A model generated the notes under the pieces. The model saw only the letters and a list, made by a program, of their open reading frames with translations, was not told the origin of the DNA and did no database searches. A stretch of DNA of 64,000 bases, from the NCBI GenBank assembly GCA_902729315.2, contig LR746273.1, positions 1,493,001-1,557,000 of the forward strand, given 5' to 3'. How positions within the stretch are numbered: the stretch's first letter is position 1; each line of letters opens with the position of its first letter. The DNA comes from Spirodela intermedia (taxonomy: Eukaryota > Streptophyta > Magnoliopsida > Alismatales > Araceae). Positions 29,022 to 41,980 of the stretch are shown here, in pieces. The translations under genes and the position numbers were made by a program.

Positions 29022-32000
29022 ATGCTCTCTCCAACAGAATGTGAACCAGTATATAAGTCGAGTGTTGTGTCCCAGGAAAACAATGGAAACGAACGCAACT
29101 TAAAGAGCACTCAGCCCGAAAGAATCCTCCTAAAGGAGACCTACATCTACACTCAAGACATTGTCAAATGCAGCGATTATAAAGCTATGCTTGGAGCTGT
29201 GATGGAAGTCGCTGGTGCTTCAGATTCAGAGGCTAGTTTTACTGACGAGAGTGATGCTGAGAGCTACGATGAGTACAACAATATAAATGGTAAGGGTGGG
29301 GATGATGATAATGGTGGTGCTGGTGAGTATAGAGATGGGGGTGGTTCACTTGCAGAGGGTCGGGTAAAAATAATGTGGGCTGATGGTTCTGAGACGATAA
29401 ACCCAATCAGTAATCTTGCTGTTGTGGATAGGGAATTCGTGCATGGAGATATAGTTGCTTCCATTTCAGATCCAACAAGACAACTTGGCCGTGTAGTGGA
29501 TGTTAATATTTCCGTAGACCTAGATGCTTTCTCTGGGCAAACTCTTAGAGACATATCCTCCAAGAAGTTGAAACGTGTACGAGACTTCAGTGCAGGTGAT
29601 TATGTAGTATGTGGGCCTTGGCTGGGTCGAGTTGATGAGGTGGTGGATAATGTGACTGTCATGTTCGATGATGGATCTGTCTGTAAAGTGATGAAGGCTG
29701 ATCCCTCGAGGCTTAAGCCCATTTCAAAAAGAATGGTCAGTGACGCCGGGTTTCCTTACTACCCAGGTCAGCGTGTAAAGGCTGTTTCTTCATCTGTTTT
29801 CAAGACTTCTCGGTGGCTTTATGGGCTGTGGAGAGCTAACCATGTCGAAGGTACTGTCACTGAAGTTCAGGCAGCATCAGTTTTCGTTTACTGGATTGCT
29901 TCTGCCAGCTCTGGATCAAGTGATGGTTCAGCGTCTGCTCCTGCTGAAGAGCAGAAACCAAAGAATTTGATGCTTTTATCTTGTTTTACCCATGCTTATT
30001 GGCGACTTGGTGATCGTTGTCTCTTTTCACCACCTCAGCCTCTTCCAACTACATCAGGTAGTACTTCAAAAGCAAAAGTTACTGAGGATCCTATCCCTGG
30101 ATGTAACTCTAACTTGAATAGTTCCAGCTCACATATTGGTGACGATAATGACTTGTATTTGAGCGACAGCTTAGAAAGCTCTAAACCAGGGTGCCGTGAT
30201 TCTGGTGGAAGCTGTAGAGATGAGCAATCATCCGACCAACCTTATCCAGATGAGGCAATGCAGTCTGAGGGATGCGAGTCGCGTCTCCTGAATGCTGCTG
30301 ATTCGCCTGATCATTTAGTTTCGGGACACTCGGGAGACGAATTCAGTGCACATTCCACGATTACAGAGACCTCGAACGAAAGTTTCTCATCTTGTGAAGA
30401 TGAACCTTTGATATGTCCTGATAGAACCCGTAACAGTGGTATGACACGAGAAGCTAACACAAAAAATGAAGTGGTGGAATCTGGGTTTTTGAATCATTCA
30501 TCAGTTACTCGAACAAATCAACATCTTCTGTCAGGCTGGCCTGGTTATCGTAGAAACTTCCGAACAACATTATTCAAGAGTGAGAGGAGCCATAAAATGG
30601 TACCATCTGAGAGAGCCTTTTCTGTTGCTAGTACTTTGACAAAAGTCGATGTAGCTTGGCAGGATGGAACTAGGGAATTCGGTGTGAATTCGACATCTTT
30701 GATTCCGGTACAACGCCCAGGAGACTATGATTTCTTTCCTGAACAGTACGTAATGGAGAAGGCATCCGATGAAAATGATGAGTTATCTGAGGTGAAACGT
30801 GTAGGAGTAGTGAGAAGTGTGAATGCTGAAGAGCGAACTGTCTGTGTGAGGTGGCTTAAACCTTTTCCAAGGCCAGAAAGCTCGTGGGAATTTGATAATG
30901 AAGAAGTCGTTAGTGCATATGAACTTGTTCTACATCCAGACTATGACTATTGCTACGGGGATCTTGTTGTTCGTTTGTCCTCACTATCAGTTTCTACTGA
31001 CGCTCCCGTTTCTGAAGATCCTAGTGAACTGGAAGACGATACTTCTTGGCTGCACGAAAGCGACGAGAAGAGACAAGCAAGGCCAGGATCGAATGTGACT
31101 CAACCGGCAAAGGGAGAGTCTGATAAGAATTTGGCTTGGGTTGGGCATATAACTGGCCTACAGCAGGGCAGCATTGAAGTTACATGGGCAGATGGAATAA
31201 TTTCAAAGGTATTTGAAGGTCTATCCTAGGCAGCTATCATTTTTTAAACTCTAAAATTATTTAAGAAAATAAGTCGTCTTTGAACCAAGGCAAAGGTTTA
31301 GCATAATATCCTACCTTTCAGGTTGTCATCATACTCTGAGTGATAGTTCAGTTTATTTCATGTTTGGATGTTTGCCTCCCTGAACTACTTCTCATTCGTC
31401 CCAGGTGGGTCCCCAGGCAATTTACGTGGTCAGTGGAGAAGATGATGGGGAATCAATTGTGTCTGAAAGTGAATTGAGTGATGATAACGCTAGTTGGGAA
31501 ACAGTTGAAGAAAACGAAATGGCCGACCTCGATGCTGTCAATGAGGTGATTCTATATCCTCAATTGTTTTACAATAATCCAATTTATTTTTTAAAACTGT
31601 ATTCTTGTTATTATTAACTTGTCTGTGATTTTTAGGAAGATGGTTCGCTATTTTCCACTGATGGCAACGCTGAGAAGGAAAATGTCGCTGCTGCTTCCAG
31701 TGAAGACAACAATCCTATCAGACATGGACCCCTATCATTTTCTGTCTCGGCATTTGGATTTTTTACGAGGTTAGTCACTGGATTGTTTACACAGGGAAGG
31801 GAGACATTGGATTCGTCAGGTACAGATGAAGGCAACAGAAGCGCAGATCAATCTCATAACATCCAGCAGACATCTGTCAAAGATACTGAAGCTGGTGGAC
31901 TTAGCTCCCCAGATCATGATATCTCGGATGATCATGCTGCACCAACTAACGGAGAAACTTCAGAGACAGGCAGCGCTGTGCCCATGGAAGCAGATACTGA

Positions 32001-34450
32001 AGTGAAAGTGGACATGCTGCACAGCCCTGCGTCAGTGGAGGTGGACACTGCCATCAGTTTTCAAAGAGGATATGAGGAAGATGGTTCGTATAGCTTTAAA
32101 CAGTTTGATATTGCAAAAGATCCTTCGGATCATAAATTCCTCGATGTGACAGGACAGGTAATAGCCGGAATTCTTTGTGCAAATTATGTCTCATCTTTCT
32201 TTGTTAAGCAATGCTGACGAAGAGAAATGTGTTCATTGGAAATGGCCTGCAGAATAGGGGGAGTAGTAAATGGATCAAGAAGGTTCAAAAGGAATGGAAC
32301 ATCCTTGAGAAAAATCTTCCAGGTGTGCATCAAAGGCTCCCTTTTAACATACCTGACGAAGAATCGCTCCCCACTCACTTGGAAAACATAAAATTGGAAT
32401 ATTTTATATTGTGATAGACATAAATGATATAATCTTATAAAAATGTTTTCAAAAACAGGTGGCCAACATGTAAAGGCGCCAGCTTTTCTTAAAATCACCT
32501 GTAATAGTGCCAGCATTTTCTCTTCCTGTTTGATGTAACTTCGCAAATCACCTCTAATAAGCTTCACAAATTTCTGTCAACTCTTCTCAAGGGTGAAAGA
32601 AAAGTCATTCAGATATTTAAAGGGAAATGAGCGACACTTTTACTTACTTCACTTGAACAAATAAATTTAGGAGTGTAGATGAAGAATTTACAAGCATTTT
32701 GCCATTATTTCTGCTGAAGGAAGGTTCCCGTCTGTGCAGTTTTCTAATGGAAGTTCTTTGCGTGATTAATTTTTTCAAATAGATTATTTGAGGTGAAAAA
32801 AAGCCTTTCGTTGCCTGCACTATACCAGAAAATAAACCTTGCTTGCCATATACAAAGGAAGGTCCTCCTCCCAGAGGATGAAAATATATGTCTAAAGAGT
32901 AGATCCATTTCATGAGGGTTGTTATTTAGATAGATATTTAGCATTTCGATGATGTTCATGAATCCTTCAAACTAAGCTCTTCGAATTTCATTTTTTTTTT
33001 TCAGATGCTATATTTGTTAGAGTTTTTGAGGATCGCATGGATCTCTTAAGGGCTGTGATAGTTGGAGCGTGTGGGACACCTTACCAAGACGGCCTTTTCT
33101 TCTTCGACTTTCACCTCTTGCCTGATTACCCTCAAGTACCACCTGTATGTTCTTCATGTGATTGTCATGCATCCAATATTGAGCTTTACGACCAGTTTTT
33201 TTTGTCATTTTTCTCGTACTTAGAACCTGTTTTACTTGGTTTCCAGTCGGTATACTATCACTCAGGAGGTTTGCGCATAAACCCCAATCTATACGAGGAA
33301 GGAAAGGTATGCCTTAGCATATTAAATACATGGGCAGGCAGAGGGAACGAAGTCTGGGACCAGAGTTCGTCCAGCATACTTCAGGTCCTGGTCTCGATTC
33401 AGGGTTTAGTGCTGAATTCTAGGCCATATTTCAATGAAGCTGGATATGATAAGCAAGTCGGGACTGCTGAAGGAGAGAAGAATTCGCTATCATACAATGA
33501 GAATACCTATATACTGAACTTGAGATCGATGTTGTACCTTCTACGGAGACCTCCCAGGGTAAGAGAGCCACCCCTCGTTGACTTTACTGATCTAATGTTT
33601 TGATCAGCGCTGTTCCATTCTTTGTGTTATTACAGAATCCTGCCTTTACTACTCAAGCCAGACGATCTTTTTTAGCCTTACGCACAGAAATTCTTAATTT
33701 CCTTCCGACGTGATTACTCTGTAGATATCAAAAAAACTCCCACAATGGTCAACATCTCACTAGATTTTCTTGGAGGAATCTGCAAAGCCTGTACGCTCCT
33801 GTGATTCAATGATTGAATGGTTTTTTTTTTTCTTTTTTAGGGAAGTTATCAAAAATCATTAAAAGAATTTTCAACTAGATTTAGTGAGATGGATGTTAAG
33901 AACACTCATGTTTAAAAATTGATCTTTTAGTGAGATTTTCGACAAGATTTAAAAAGTGATCACAGCAGATGAATGCTAAGAGCTCCCACAATTGTCCGAG
34001 CACATTGACCATCTGATCATCTCACTAGATTTTCTCCGAGGAATTCGCAAAGCTTGAACACTCCTGTTTTAAAATTCTTCCATACGTTTTCCACAAAAAT
34101 AAGGAATCCATCGATGTCCTCATTAAACTCAAAAACCTTAGTCCTTTGCAGTACGAGAATTCTCCTCCATATGACTGACCTCTCGTTGACATCCACAGCA
34201 CTTCGAGGCTTTTGTCGACCACCATTTCAGGACACGAGGGCATTATATTCTGAAGGCCTGCGATGCATACGTGAAGGGCTGTGCAGTTGGGTCTCTAACC
34301 AACGACGCCGAGGAGACGACGAACAGTGATGGGCGATCCTCTACTGGGTTCAAGCTGATTCTAGAGAAGATCACACCAAAGCTATTTGCGGCACTTTGCG
34401 AGGCTGGAGCCATAGACTGCCAGCAATTTGCACACCTACAGAAGATCTGA
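29022..34450 (+). CDS. UBC23: Giant ubiquitin-conjugating enzyme E2, UBC23-like (PHO2 family)
   Basis: Seven exons: 29022-31208, 31405-31545, 31636-32157, 32253-32322, 33005-33144, 33247-33558, 34199-34450; 1207 aa, phases agree. The N-terminal two thirds carry the repeated small beta domains typical of UBC23/UBC24, seen in FVHGDIVASISDPTRQLG, GDYVVCGPWLGRVDEV and FPYYPGQRVKA. An acidic, Ser-rich linker follows. The C-terminal E2 core has VFEDRMDLLRAVIVGACGTP, FFFDFHLLPDYP and catalytic Cys1042 in EEGKVCLSILNTW. The resemblance is closer to Arabidopsis UBC23 than to PHO2/UBC24 (KKLKRVRDFSAGDYVV; LNSRPYFNEAGYDKQ). It should transfer ubiquitin and may act as a combined E2/E3; targets are unknown. 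The exact start is uncertain: 29022 is the first in-frame ATG of the long exon. Confidence 0.93.
33752..34064. repeat. Duplicated segment in UBC23-like intron 6
   Basis: A roughly 45-bp segment beginning CTCACTAGATTTTCT and containing GAGGAAT and GCAAAGC occurs near 33755 and again near 34021, with a few changes. The intervening sequence also has related short phrases. Confidence 0.7.
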
Positions 34451-36504
34451 AGGGCTCAATCTCCCACTGATCATCTGGTTCTATTTTTTTTGTTGCATAG
34501 AAAGAAGGGCTCTGATTCATCCCCATCTCTGCATCTGCCTAATGTTCTTCTGGGGTTGGATCATGATCCTGCAATTTTTGGATCCACTTCATCGGATGAA
34601 ATGCAATTTTGCCCATATGGAAGGCGGGTGGAGTGGGGAAGTTTTGCATGTTTTTTTTTTGTTTCTCTTTTGGGCAATCGATAATATTATACTGCAGAAA
34701 TTACGAAACTGTAGTTGACTCTTGGTGGGCAGGACTGGTCAATCCGGACGAAGATTGATTGTCCCTAATCCGACCGTGTGAGGGACTTCTATCGCTGCTT
34801 GACTTTGTCTTTTGTCAGCGTCTCTAGCGTCGCCTACATTCTTGTTCGGAAGAACAAGAAGAAGAAAAATGATAAGACGATAATATTACTAAAAAAATGA
34901 CCAATCAGCATGGTTCATTTCTACGTAAAAATTAAGCTGGATCGATAATATTCTGCCACATTCTCCGGAAAATCATAAATGGAATAATGTTTCCTGTTCG
35001 TGCGAAAGTTCAGAGTTAATTTCTTCCTGTTTTATTTTTTAAACCCAAAAATAGAAAATATAACTAAAACAGGAGGAGAGTTTTATACCCTTAATGTGAG
35101 TTAATGAAACATTAGAAACACATTCTGGTGCAAACCAAAAAATTCCTCTGATGGAACCCCTGAATTTCAGAAATCGACATAAAATATGTCAAATAAATAA
35201 CTAATCAAAAAAATCTAAAACTATTTTTCAATTATCTAGGTATCGTTTACGATCCATAAGCGTGCTATATATGATTTAGAGTGGGTTTAAACATGAACTT
35301 GTTGCTCAGAATTCTCCTATGATTGCATCTAAAGATTGAACTGTTAGAGCTGTATATACTAGCACATCATTTTTCATGATCTTTCAGAATTTCTATCTGG
35401 GTAGAAGCATATGCTACTGAGCCACTATCACATTTTTTTTTGGTTATCTGATGAAACATATCAGATGAGAAAGTATAAAAAGTAGACAATGGTCCAAGGA
35501 GCATGAAGCTATTTCCCCACCAGGGATAATCTTCAAAAAATATTATGAGCATAAAACTATACTTTACCAAATTTAAATCAGGTTCCTTCGGATTCTATTT
35601 TTGATGGTGGTGATGCCAGCGTTATCTAAACCGAGATCATCATCATCCTCCATTCTTGGTTTCACCATTCTACTATGCTTTTTATTTCTCAATAATCAGT
35701 GGGTAGAGATGATAAATCATTCCATAAGAATATGTACAACACTCAACATCTAGTTTTTTCCAGGACATCTAAACTCGTTCAAGTCAAGAACTAGAAATAT
35801 TCTACGCAATATACTGTTGGATTAGGGACGCTGATGCCAAAATGAACGGCCTCACTCAGGAAAAAATTGTCACCAATTATCATCCTGCTTTCAATCTTTA
35901 ATCACTGCCTGCTTATTTTCAATTCCATTATGACGCTAAAAAAATCAAAATCCTGCCATCAAGGTGTAAGATTATGAAAATCAATCTGAAGTCCTTGAGG
36001 TTTCTTCATCTAATTCCTTCCGGCTGCAGCATTAGGAACAGTGAAGAGAAGAACATGCAATTGCATCTAAAGTCTGCACGGTTTCTATCAAATTCCTTTG
36101 ACCAGAATGAGGGTGATAGTTGTTGACTATCGAAGGGGAAAATCTCTCAGTAAGCTGATCAGAGTGAGAGTCGCTTCATTTCAATTGTGTTATTTCTTTC
36201 AAAAGGCAAGTAAAGCGAAACAGAGTAAAGAAACCGAATCGAGCAGAAGGTGTCATCAAGAAAGAAACTTGTGTTCGAAATACTGGAGGGAGATGAGAGC
36301 CACGGCGATCATATCCAGTCTGGAATCATGGCTGGTTGTATTTGATAAAAACCCCAGAACAAAACGGAAGCATCCATTTAAAAAAAAAAGTCTTTCGAAT
36401 CCTTAAAACTCCCCATTGACTTGATTCCCATGTCAACTCACTCCGATTACAGCATACGGCGTTGCAGAGAGAGGAGAACATGCGGGTATGACAGGCAAAA
36501 AAAT
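34451..36504. other. AT-rich intergenic region, no gene seen
   Basis: This follows the UBC23-like stop and ends at the DUF1279 stop. The first few hundred bases should be 3' UTR. The rest is AT-rich with only short ORFs that I do not recognise. Confidence 0.4.
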
Positions 36505-36963
36505 TCATACGGTTTTTATAATATTCCTCCTAGCAAGAAATCTCGCTATTGGCGGAGTGAGTGCGATCGTAATCGGGACCCGTACCGGGAATAGAGCTTT
36601 GTTGCAGAGGACAGCGAGGGCAAGAGCGCCGCCGCTCGAAGCCGCCAGATCTGCCGTCCTATTGTTCTTCTTCGGCTGATCAACCGGCACCGAGGCAGGT
36701 ACCGCATAATCATCGTCAAGGATGATGGCAGTTCTGTCCGCTGGATCCGAGTGGGCGGGGGCGGGGGCGCCGTCAGCTGCTTCATCCCCTTCCTTGGAGA
36801 CGCCGGGAAGACCCACCCTCTCCAAGACTGAGGCAACGTCGACGTTGTTCTTTATGGCAACGTACAGGCCGGTGATGGAGGCCGCCGATACGGAGAAGTG
36901 CACCCCCACCGCCACCTTCCCATACTTCTTCATCAACTCCCGGAATCGACCAGTGAACGCCAT
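36505..36963 (-). CDS. DUF1279 (FAM210-like) membrane protein
   Basis: Single exon, 152 aa, ATG at 36963. An upstream in-frame GTG is not taken as the start because the family begins with the short run before FRELMKKYGKVA. Conserved parts are GKVAVGVHFSVSAASITGLY near the N-terminus, a variable acidic and Pro-Ala-rich middle, and the C-terminal block ALAVLCNKALFPVRVPITIA ending RRNIIKTV. This is the layout of Arabidopsis AT2G20940. DUF1279 proteins in animals (FAM210A/B) are mitochondrial membrane proteins; the plant location and function are not established here. The 5' flank has a (GA)n run, a telo-box-like AAACCCTA and a cluster of TGGGCC sites, and is shared with the divergent USP gene. 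Confidence 0.9.
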   Translation of the reverse strand: MAFTGRFRELMKKYGKVAVGVHFSVSAASITGLYVAIKNNVDVASVLERVGLPGVSKEGDEAADGAPAPAHSDPADRTAIILDDDYAVPASVPVDQPKKNNRTADLAASSGGALALAVLCNKALFPVRVPITIALTPPIARFLARRNIIKTV

Positions 36964-37043
36964 CGGTAAAAGGCAGCTTCCTGCCGGGCCTTGCAGATTA
37001 ACAGGCACAGGCACCGTGATGGGCAGAGAGAGAAAGTGAGAGC

Positions 37044-37092
<49 letters not shown>

Positions 37093-37382
37093 AGGGTTTT
37101 AGAGGAAGGCTGGTGATCCTGGGGGTGGGCATTTGCCCGTTTTCCCAAGAAAGAGGAGACAGGAGTTCGTTAAAATTAACCGCGGATTTTTCATATTAAA
37201 GTGTTCCGCCGTGTTTTCAGCTGGACAGCTCTTAGGACACGGGAAGCTGGCCAGATAAGATCTTTGTCACTTTCCAGGGATGTCGGTTAAATAAACTCGA
37301 ACAATGGAATATCTCCAAGAGATAATCGATACTCTTTTGCCGTCGGCGGGAGCCGTCATTGCCTCCCTTCAGATGCGAAATC

Positions 37383-37535
37383 TGGGCCGAGTTTAATGGG
37401 CCGGAATTGCGCTCTAAATGGGCTTTTCTACGAGCGGGGTAGAGAGAGAAGGAAAGCCCAATTCCAGGCTAAAGAGTGACTTAAAATGGGCCATCATCTG
37501 AAACCAAGGCCCAGAATAACGGGCAGATCTGGGCC
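37383..37535. promoter_or_regulatory. Cluster of Site II-like TGGGCC/T elements
   Basis: Seven TGGGCC, TGGGCT or reverse-complement copies within 153 bp: 37383, 37397, 37419, 37455 (reverse), 37487, 37508 (reverse), 37530. Site II elements are bound by TCP factors in promoters of ribosomal and mitochondrial-protein genes. Function here is inferred. Confidence 0.45.
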
Positions 37536-37590
37536 GGATTCTAAACCCATCCAGTCCTTTAGATCTGAGTCAACTTTTCAGATTTGATTA

Positions 37591-37776
37591 ATTAGTCCTA
37601 TATTTTTTAATAAATAAATGTAAAATTTATTTTGTTTTAGCTACCCGGAAAAGAACTAATTTAACAGTAGTCATAAATTTACTATTAGTCCTATTTTTAT
37701 AAATAAATGAACTCTAAATTTATTTGGTTTTAGCTACCTAAAAATGAACTAATTTATTAGTGGTCACAAATTTACT
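37591..37776. repeat. 93-bp tandem duplication, two copies
   Basis: Two adjacent AT-rich copies both start ATTAGTCCTAT and contain TTTTAGCTACC and GAACTAATTTA, with period 93 bp (starts 37591 and 37684). The copies differ at several positions, so the duplication is not recent. Confidence 0.85.
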
Positions 37777-38246
37777 GTGTTATTTATGAAATTCCCTATT
37801 ATTATTTAAAATAAATATTTAATATTTATAATTTAACATGAGAACGCAAATTGACCCTCATAACCATGTGTCCCCTCTATTTTAGGTTATATAAAAATAA
37901 TAATATTTCCATCAATATCTCCATTAATGGAGGGTTTTTTTTTTAAATTATATACACATACTTACTCGAATTAATGAGATGTAGAATAAATTAACCGTTG
38001 AGAATAGAAGGAATTATTAATTCCCTTTAAAAGAAATAAAATAAAATATGAGGAGATAGATAATGGGTGCCACGGGTGACTCGCCTTCTAGAAGCCTCCT
38101 TTGATTTTCCACCTATTTCTGTCGGAAATGAGCCCGCAACGGTCTCCGCCGCCTCTCCTAGCTTCATCCCGAGTGTTCCTCCTCTTCCCCCCGCCACTGC
38201 CGTGCTCGCCCCTCCGCTATCCTTGCTGACATTGCTCTCTCTTATC

Positions 38247-41238
38247 ATGGCCATTTCCAACTCTATGCTATCCATCTCCGTCGGCAGCTCGGTTCGCTTG
38301 GCTCCACCGGCAATCCCAGGGCGCGGAGGTGATGGAGGAGCGTATCTTCTAACTCATCGCCACTCTTCTTTCCGGGCAAGGAGGGGAGATCTCCCCGCTC
38401 TCCGAAAAAGAATGGACAGAGGTGATTCTGATTCCTCCTTTCGAACTTGAATTTTTCTGTGGGCAGAGGTGTTTCAGATGGGCTAGGTGCCGGCTGGTTA
38501 TTAGGGAGGAGCAGGAGAGCCTGCGGGACGAAATCTCGAGTTATATAGGAGCCGGGAGGTTTGATGAGGGGATTGGGCCATTTTATGGGGAGTCTTCCAT
38601 GGTGAAAAGCCCCTGAAATTTCGTGCCATCACTCTGAACTTGTCCTTCCCCTGGTCCGGGTCACAGTGCTGGTCGGAAGAACAATAGCTTTTCGGAATGT
38701 CTTCCATGTAATACGTCTTGAAAGGACTTTCGGGGAGAGTGTGGCCCTAAAGTGAAAGGTCTTCAGTGTGAAAGGTAGCTGAGCATGCTTTTTATTTTCT
38801 TTCCCGGAAATAGTATGATCTTATCTATTTTCTCTTATAGAAGTACAGCACCCTGCCGTCTGCTTGTTTAAGGCGTGTAAATCGTGGAGAATGGCATTTG
38901 TAGAGGGCATAATTTCCTCAGCAATGGCGCGGTGGCTGCTCACGGGTCAGACAAAAGTTTGAAACTTAGTGTATTTTCTCGCGATAAGCATGCCAACCTA
39001 CACCGTCCCCGATGGCATATTGACTAGAAGCCCTATTTTTCTCTTAAACGAATCTTTTACATTCCACCTACGTGGTGACCATGTGGAATACTATTGCCTG
39101 ATCCAGGGACATTCACGAGACAAGCAGACGGTTCGCTTGAGATTGCCGATAAAATGTCCAAGAGGAAAGCATTGCTGTGTGAGCTCCATCAACTCAAAAT
39201 CTGATGAAGTAGTAGACGTTGAGAAGAGGGGACGAGCAGCTTCCCTCCGCTAGGACGAATAATTTTAACGGAAAGGAAAACAGTATTTTAATCAAGGGAG
39301 AAAGCTGGGATGAAGATATGGGCGGAGAAAATAAATGGCGATGTCTTATGCATAGGGTTTTTTTAATATGCAGTATGTAATGTTTTTGATCATCCGCGAT
39401 ATGCCCATCTCAGTTTTTGGTGCTCCGGGCGTCTGGAGATGGTGATAGTCACCTCCCTTCTTGTTAGTAGGGGTTGCATAATTTTTTTCACTTATGGATA
39501 CGGTTTTGTGTGCTGATTTGGAATGGTGGGTGAAACCTCCTGTCATATCTCGCTTACAGACTCGAGTTAGCTTTGAGAAGGCCTTCCAAATGGGCTTGGC
39601 TTGATGGGGACTAATTTATTGGGGTTGGGGAGTAGAGAATATTAAAAACTGGAGCAGGAGATGAACGGCGAAATGTCACCCTGTTTTCATCATTATTGAT
39701 GTTATTGTGTACAGTCCTGTTTTGACAACCATGGGAAAAGGCCGAGGGATTTTTTTGGGCGAGACCTATGTGGAGAGCTGTACCGAACAAACTCGCCTAT
39801 AGGTTATCAATCAGGAGATCAAGAACCCAGAGATTGGCCATGTTATGCCCGGAATTTAGGTGAACTAAACGTTTTGGCTTGATGGGCTTGGCTAGACTGG
39901 CCCTGTCAGTGCGCCACATTCTTTCCAGATGTCGAATTGTAAAATTTAATTATATTGAAGGGGAAAGAGTTATGATTTCAGAGCAAGCCATGCTATCATC
40001 GAATTCGTAAGAAAAGAGGTTCAGATTGGAACGAAAAGGAGATGGGTTTCATTTGAATGATCTTGACAGAAACTTATACTCACCATCAATTTATCTAGGA
40101 AAACGCTTTTGGCTGTTAATATCTGCCAGGTTTTCTATGATGTTTTAAAAAAAATGAGGGGAGATTATCACCCGCCATATTTTTTTGTTCTAGTGTTCTA
40201 TACCTTTTCTGCCTCCAAACTTTTGAGACCTGTTTTCTCTTTCTCGAGGTTGTGAGCAATTGAATCATGTCTCGAAATTGTGAGAAATCATGTCATTTTC
40301 GTGCAGCGGGTTCCTGAGAGAACTCTGTTTTAGCACGAAAACAGGATAAAAAATCTATGTTAGGTGCTTTTCTTCCTTTGCCTCTCAGATAGCTTCGCGC
40401 TGTTGCAATGGAACCTGTGATTGGTTGCTGCTTCTTGTCAAGCGTTTTCTGGTATCTTCGACATAGGGAAGTTCCTTGAGCTTCTCTATCATAAGCTCAG
40501 GCCTACCAGCATTGCCAAGGTTCTATTGTTCGTCACTTTGCTGCAGTGTGCTTGCATTGAAACTGGTGGGCAGGGTTTCTTGCTTTGCATCGAAACTGGT
40601 AGAGAAGATGTCACGTTGGCAAGTTTTGGCCTCTGTTATGTGATTGGTTGGAGTATCTTCTCTCGATGTTTGCATGATTATTTCTTTAGTATAGATGAAT
40701 ACGTTATACATTGGTTTTTTTTTTTCTTCCCCTTTGATTAAGTGGGTGTTCTTGAACATGAACCGTGTTCGTCTTGTTTCTCCAGATTTACTTGAACTCT
40801 GAGGCTTTGGGTTCCCTGGGGGTTTTGCCGTTTATATTTTTGTTAATTATTCTCAGTAGTCTTGTTCGTGCAATTGATAGTTAATAATGAAGTGCTTTGC
40901 GTACATTTGGCTGATTAGTCTCTTCTGTTGCAGCGAGCCTGACCACAAAGGCTGAGGTGCAGGACTCTGGAAACGCCCCAGCGGCAGACTTGTATACGGC
41001 CTTCAAACACGTGCTTCTACCTATTACTGATCGGAATCCCTACCTATCCGAAGGAACAAGACAGGTTTTGCTTCTCTCTCTCTTCCCATTCTTCAGCAAC
41101 CCTCATAATGATAAACTCTGTGCGTCTCTCTCTCTCTCTCTCTCTCTTCCCATTTTTCAGCAGCCCTCATAATGATAACCTCTGTGCTTCTCTCTCTCTA
41201 CCCATTCTTCAGTAACACTCATGATGATAATCTCTGTG

Positions 41239-41274
<36 letters not shown>

Positions 41275-41980
41275 TTCCTCTCCCCAGTCTTAAGCTACTC
41301 AGGCTATTATGCACGAATACTACGTCTAGTTTGATCACTACTCCTCCCATTGGCAATTGGTGAGACCAAATCTATCTTCAACCTCATCCCATCCGCCTCT
41401 CTCCCTGACCCGTAATGGTCTCTCTCTAGTAGCTATCGATTTGACTTCGTTCTTCTGGCAGGCGGCGGCAACAACCGCTGCTCTGGCGAAGAAGTACGGC
41501 GCGGACATTACAGTCGTCGGTATGCTCATCAGCGCCTTCAACAGGCCATCTCATCATCCATTCTTACAAAAATAGTCTGAAATATGTGATCGGGCATCCC
41601 TTCCCGGCAGTTATCGACGATAAGCCCAAGGAATCGATCCCAGAGCACGACGCCCAACTGTCCAGCATCCGGTGGCATCTGTCCGAAGGTCAACGCATTC
41701 CCCTTAAACAAAGCTAAGCTTCCGCTAATCGCTCTCATCTTCATCAGTTTTGGTTGGCTCATCGGATTGGGCTGTTGGTGCAGGCGGCTTCCAGGAGTTC
41801 AGGCTAATGGAGCGGCTGGGGGAGGGGAGCAAGAAGCCGACGGCGATCATCGGAGAGCTGGCGGACGATCTGAACCTGGACTTGGTGGTGCTCAGCATGG
41901 AGGCGATCCACTCGAAGCACGTAGATGGAAACCTCCTGGCGGAGTTCGTCCCCTGCCCGGTCCTCCTCCTCCCTCTGTAG
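38247..41980 (+). CDS. Universal stress protein, plastid-leader type
   Basis: Five exons: 38247-38421, 40934-41064, 41462-41519, 41611-41688, 41784-41980; 212 aa, phases agree. The first exon encodes a Ser/Arg-rich, acid-poor start (MAISNSMLSISVGSS) that looks like a chloroplast transit peptide. The USP domain follows: FKHVLLPITD, AALAKKYGADITVV, VIDDKPKESIPEHD, SSIRWHLSEGG, GEGSKKPTAIIGEL and NLDLVVLSMEAIHSKHVDGN, ending PCPVLLLPL. The same phrases occur in Arabidopsis AT5G17390 and AT3G03290. Family members bind adenine nucleotides or act in stress responses; the exact role is unknown. Intron 1 is 2.5 kb with no recognisable insert; intron 2 carries a minisatellite. The exon 1 assignment rests on phase, the leader-like composition and the good donor. 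Confidence 0.88.
41083..41270. repeat. Three-copy minisatellite in USP intron 2
   Basis: Three units begin near 41083, 41147 and 41200. Each has CCCATTYTTCAG, a CTCATRATGATAA phrase and CTCTGTGC, then a CT run of differing length. The unit is about 53-64 bp. Confidence 0.9.

Larger units (their letters stand above)
36964..38246. other. Divergent promoter region of DUF1279 and USP genes
   Basis: 1.28 kb between outward-facing ATGs. From the left: a (GA)n tract at about 37048-37089 (CT on the DUF1279 strand), AGGGTTTTAG (telo-box in reverse) at about 37093, a TGGGCC/T cluster at 37383-37535, a 93-bp tandem duplication at 37591-37776, AT-rich DNA, then a pyrimidine-rich leader before the USP start. 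Confidence 0.5.

Noticed and set aside
26800-29100. miR399 target sites in the UBC leader, as in PHO2
   Set aside because: I saw no stretch resembling the miR399 complement by eye, and the protein resembles UBC23 rather than PHO2.
38067-38246. Longer USP N-terminus from an upstream GTG
   Set aside because: No in-frame ATG exists before 38247, and the leader from 38247 already looks like a transit peptide.
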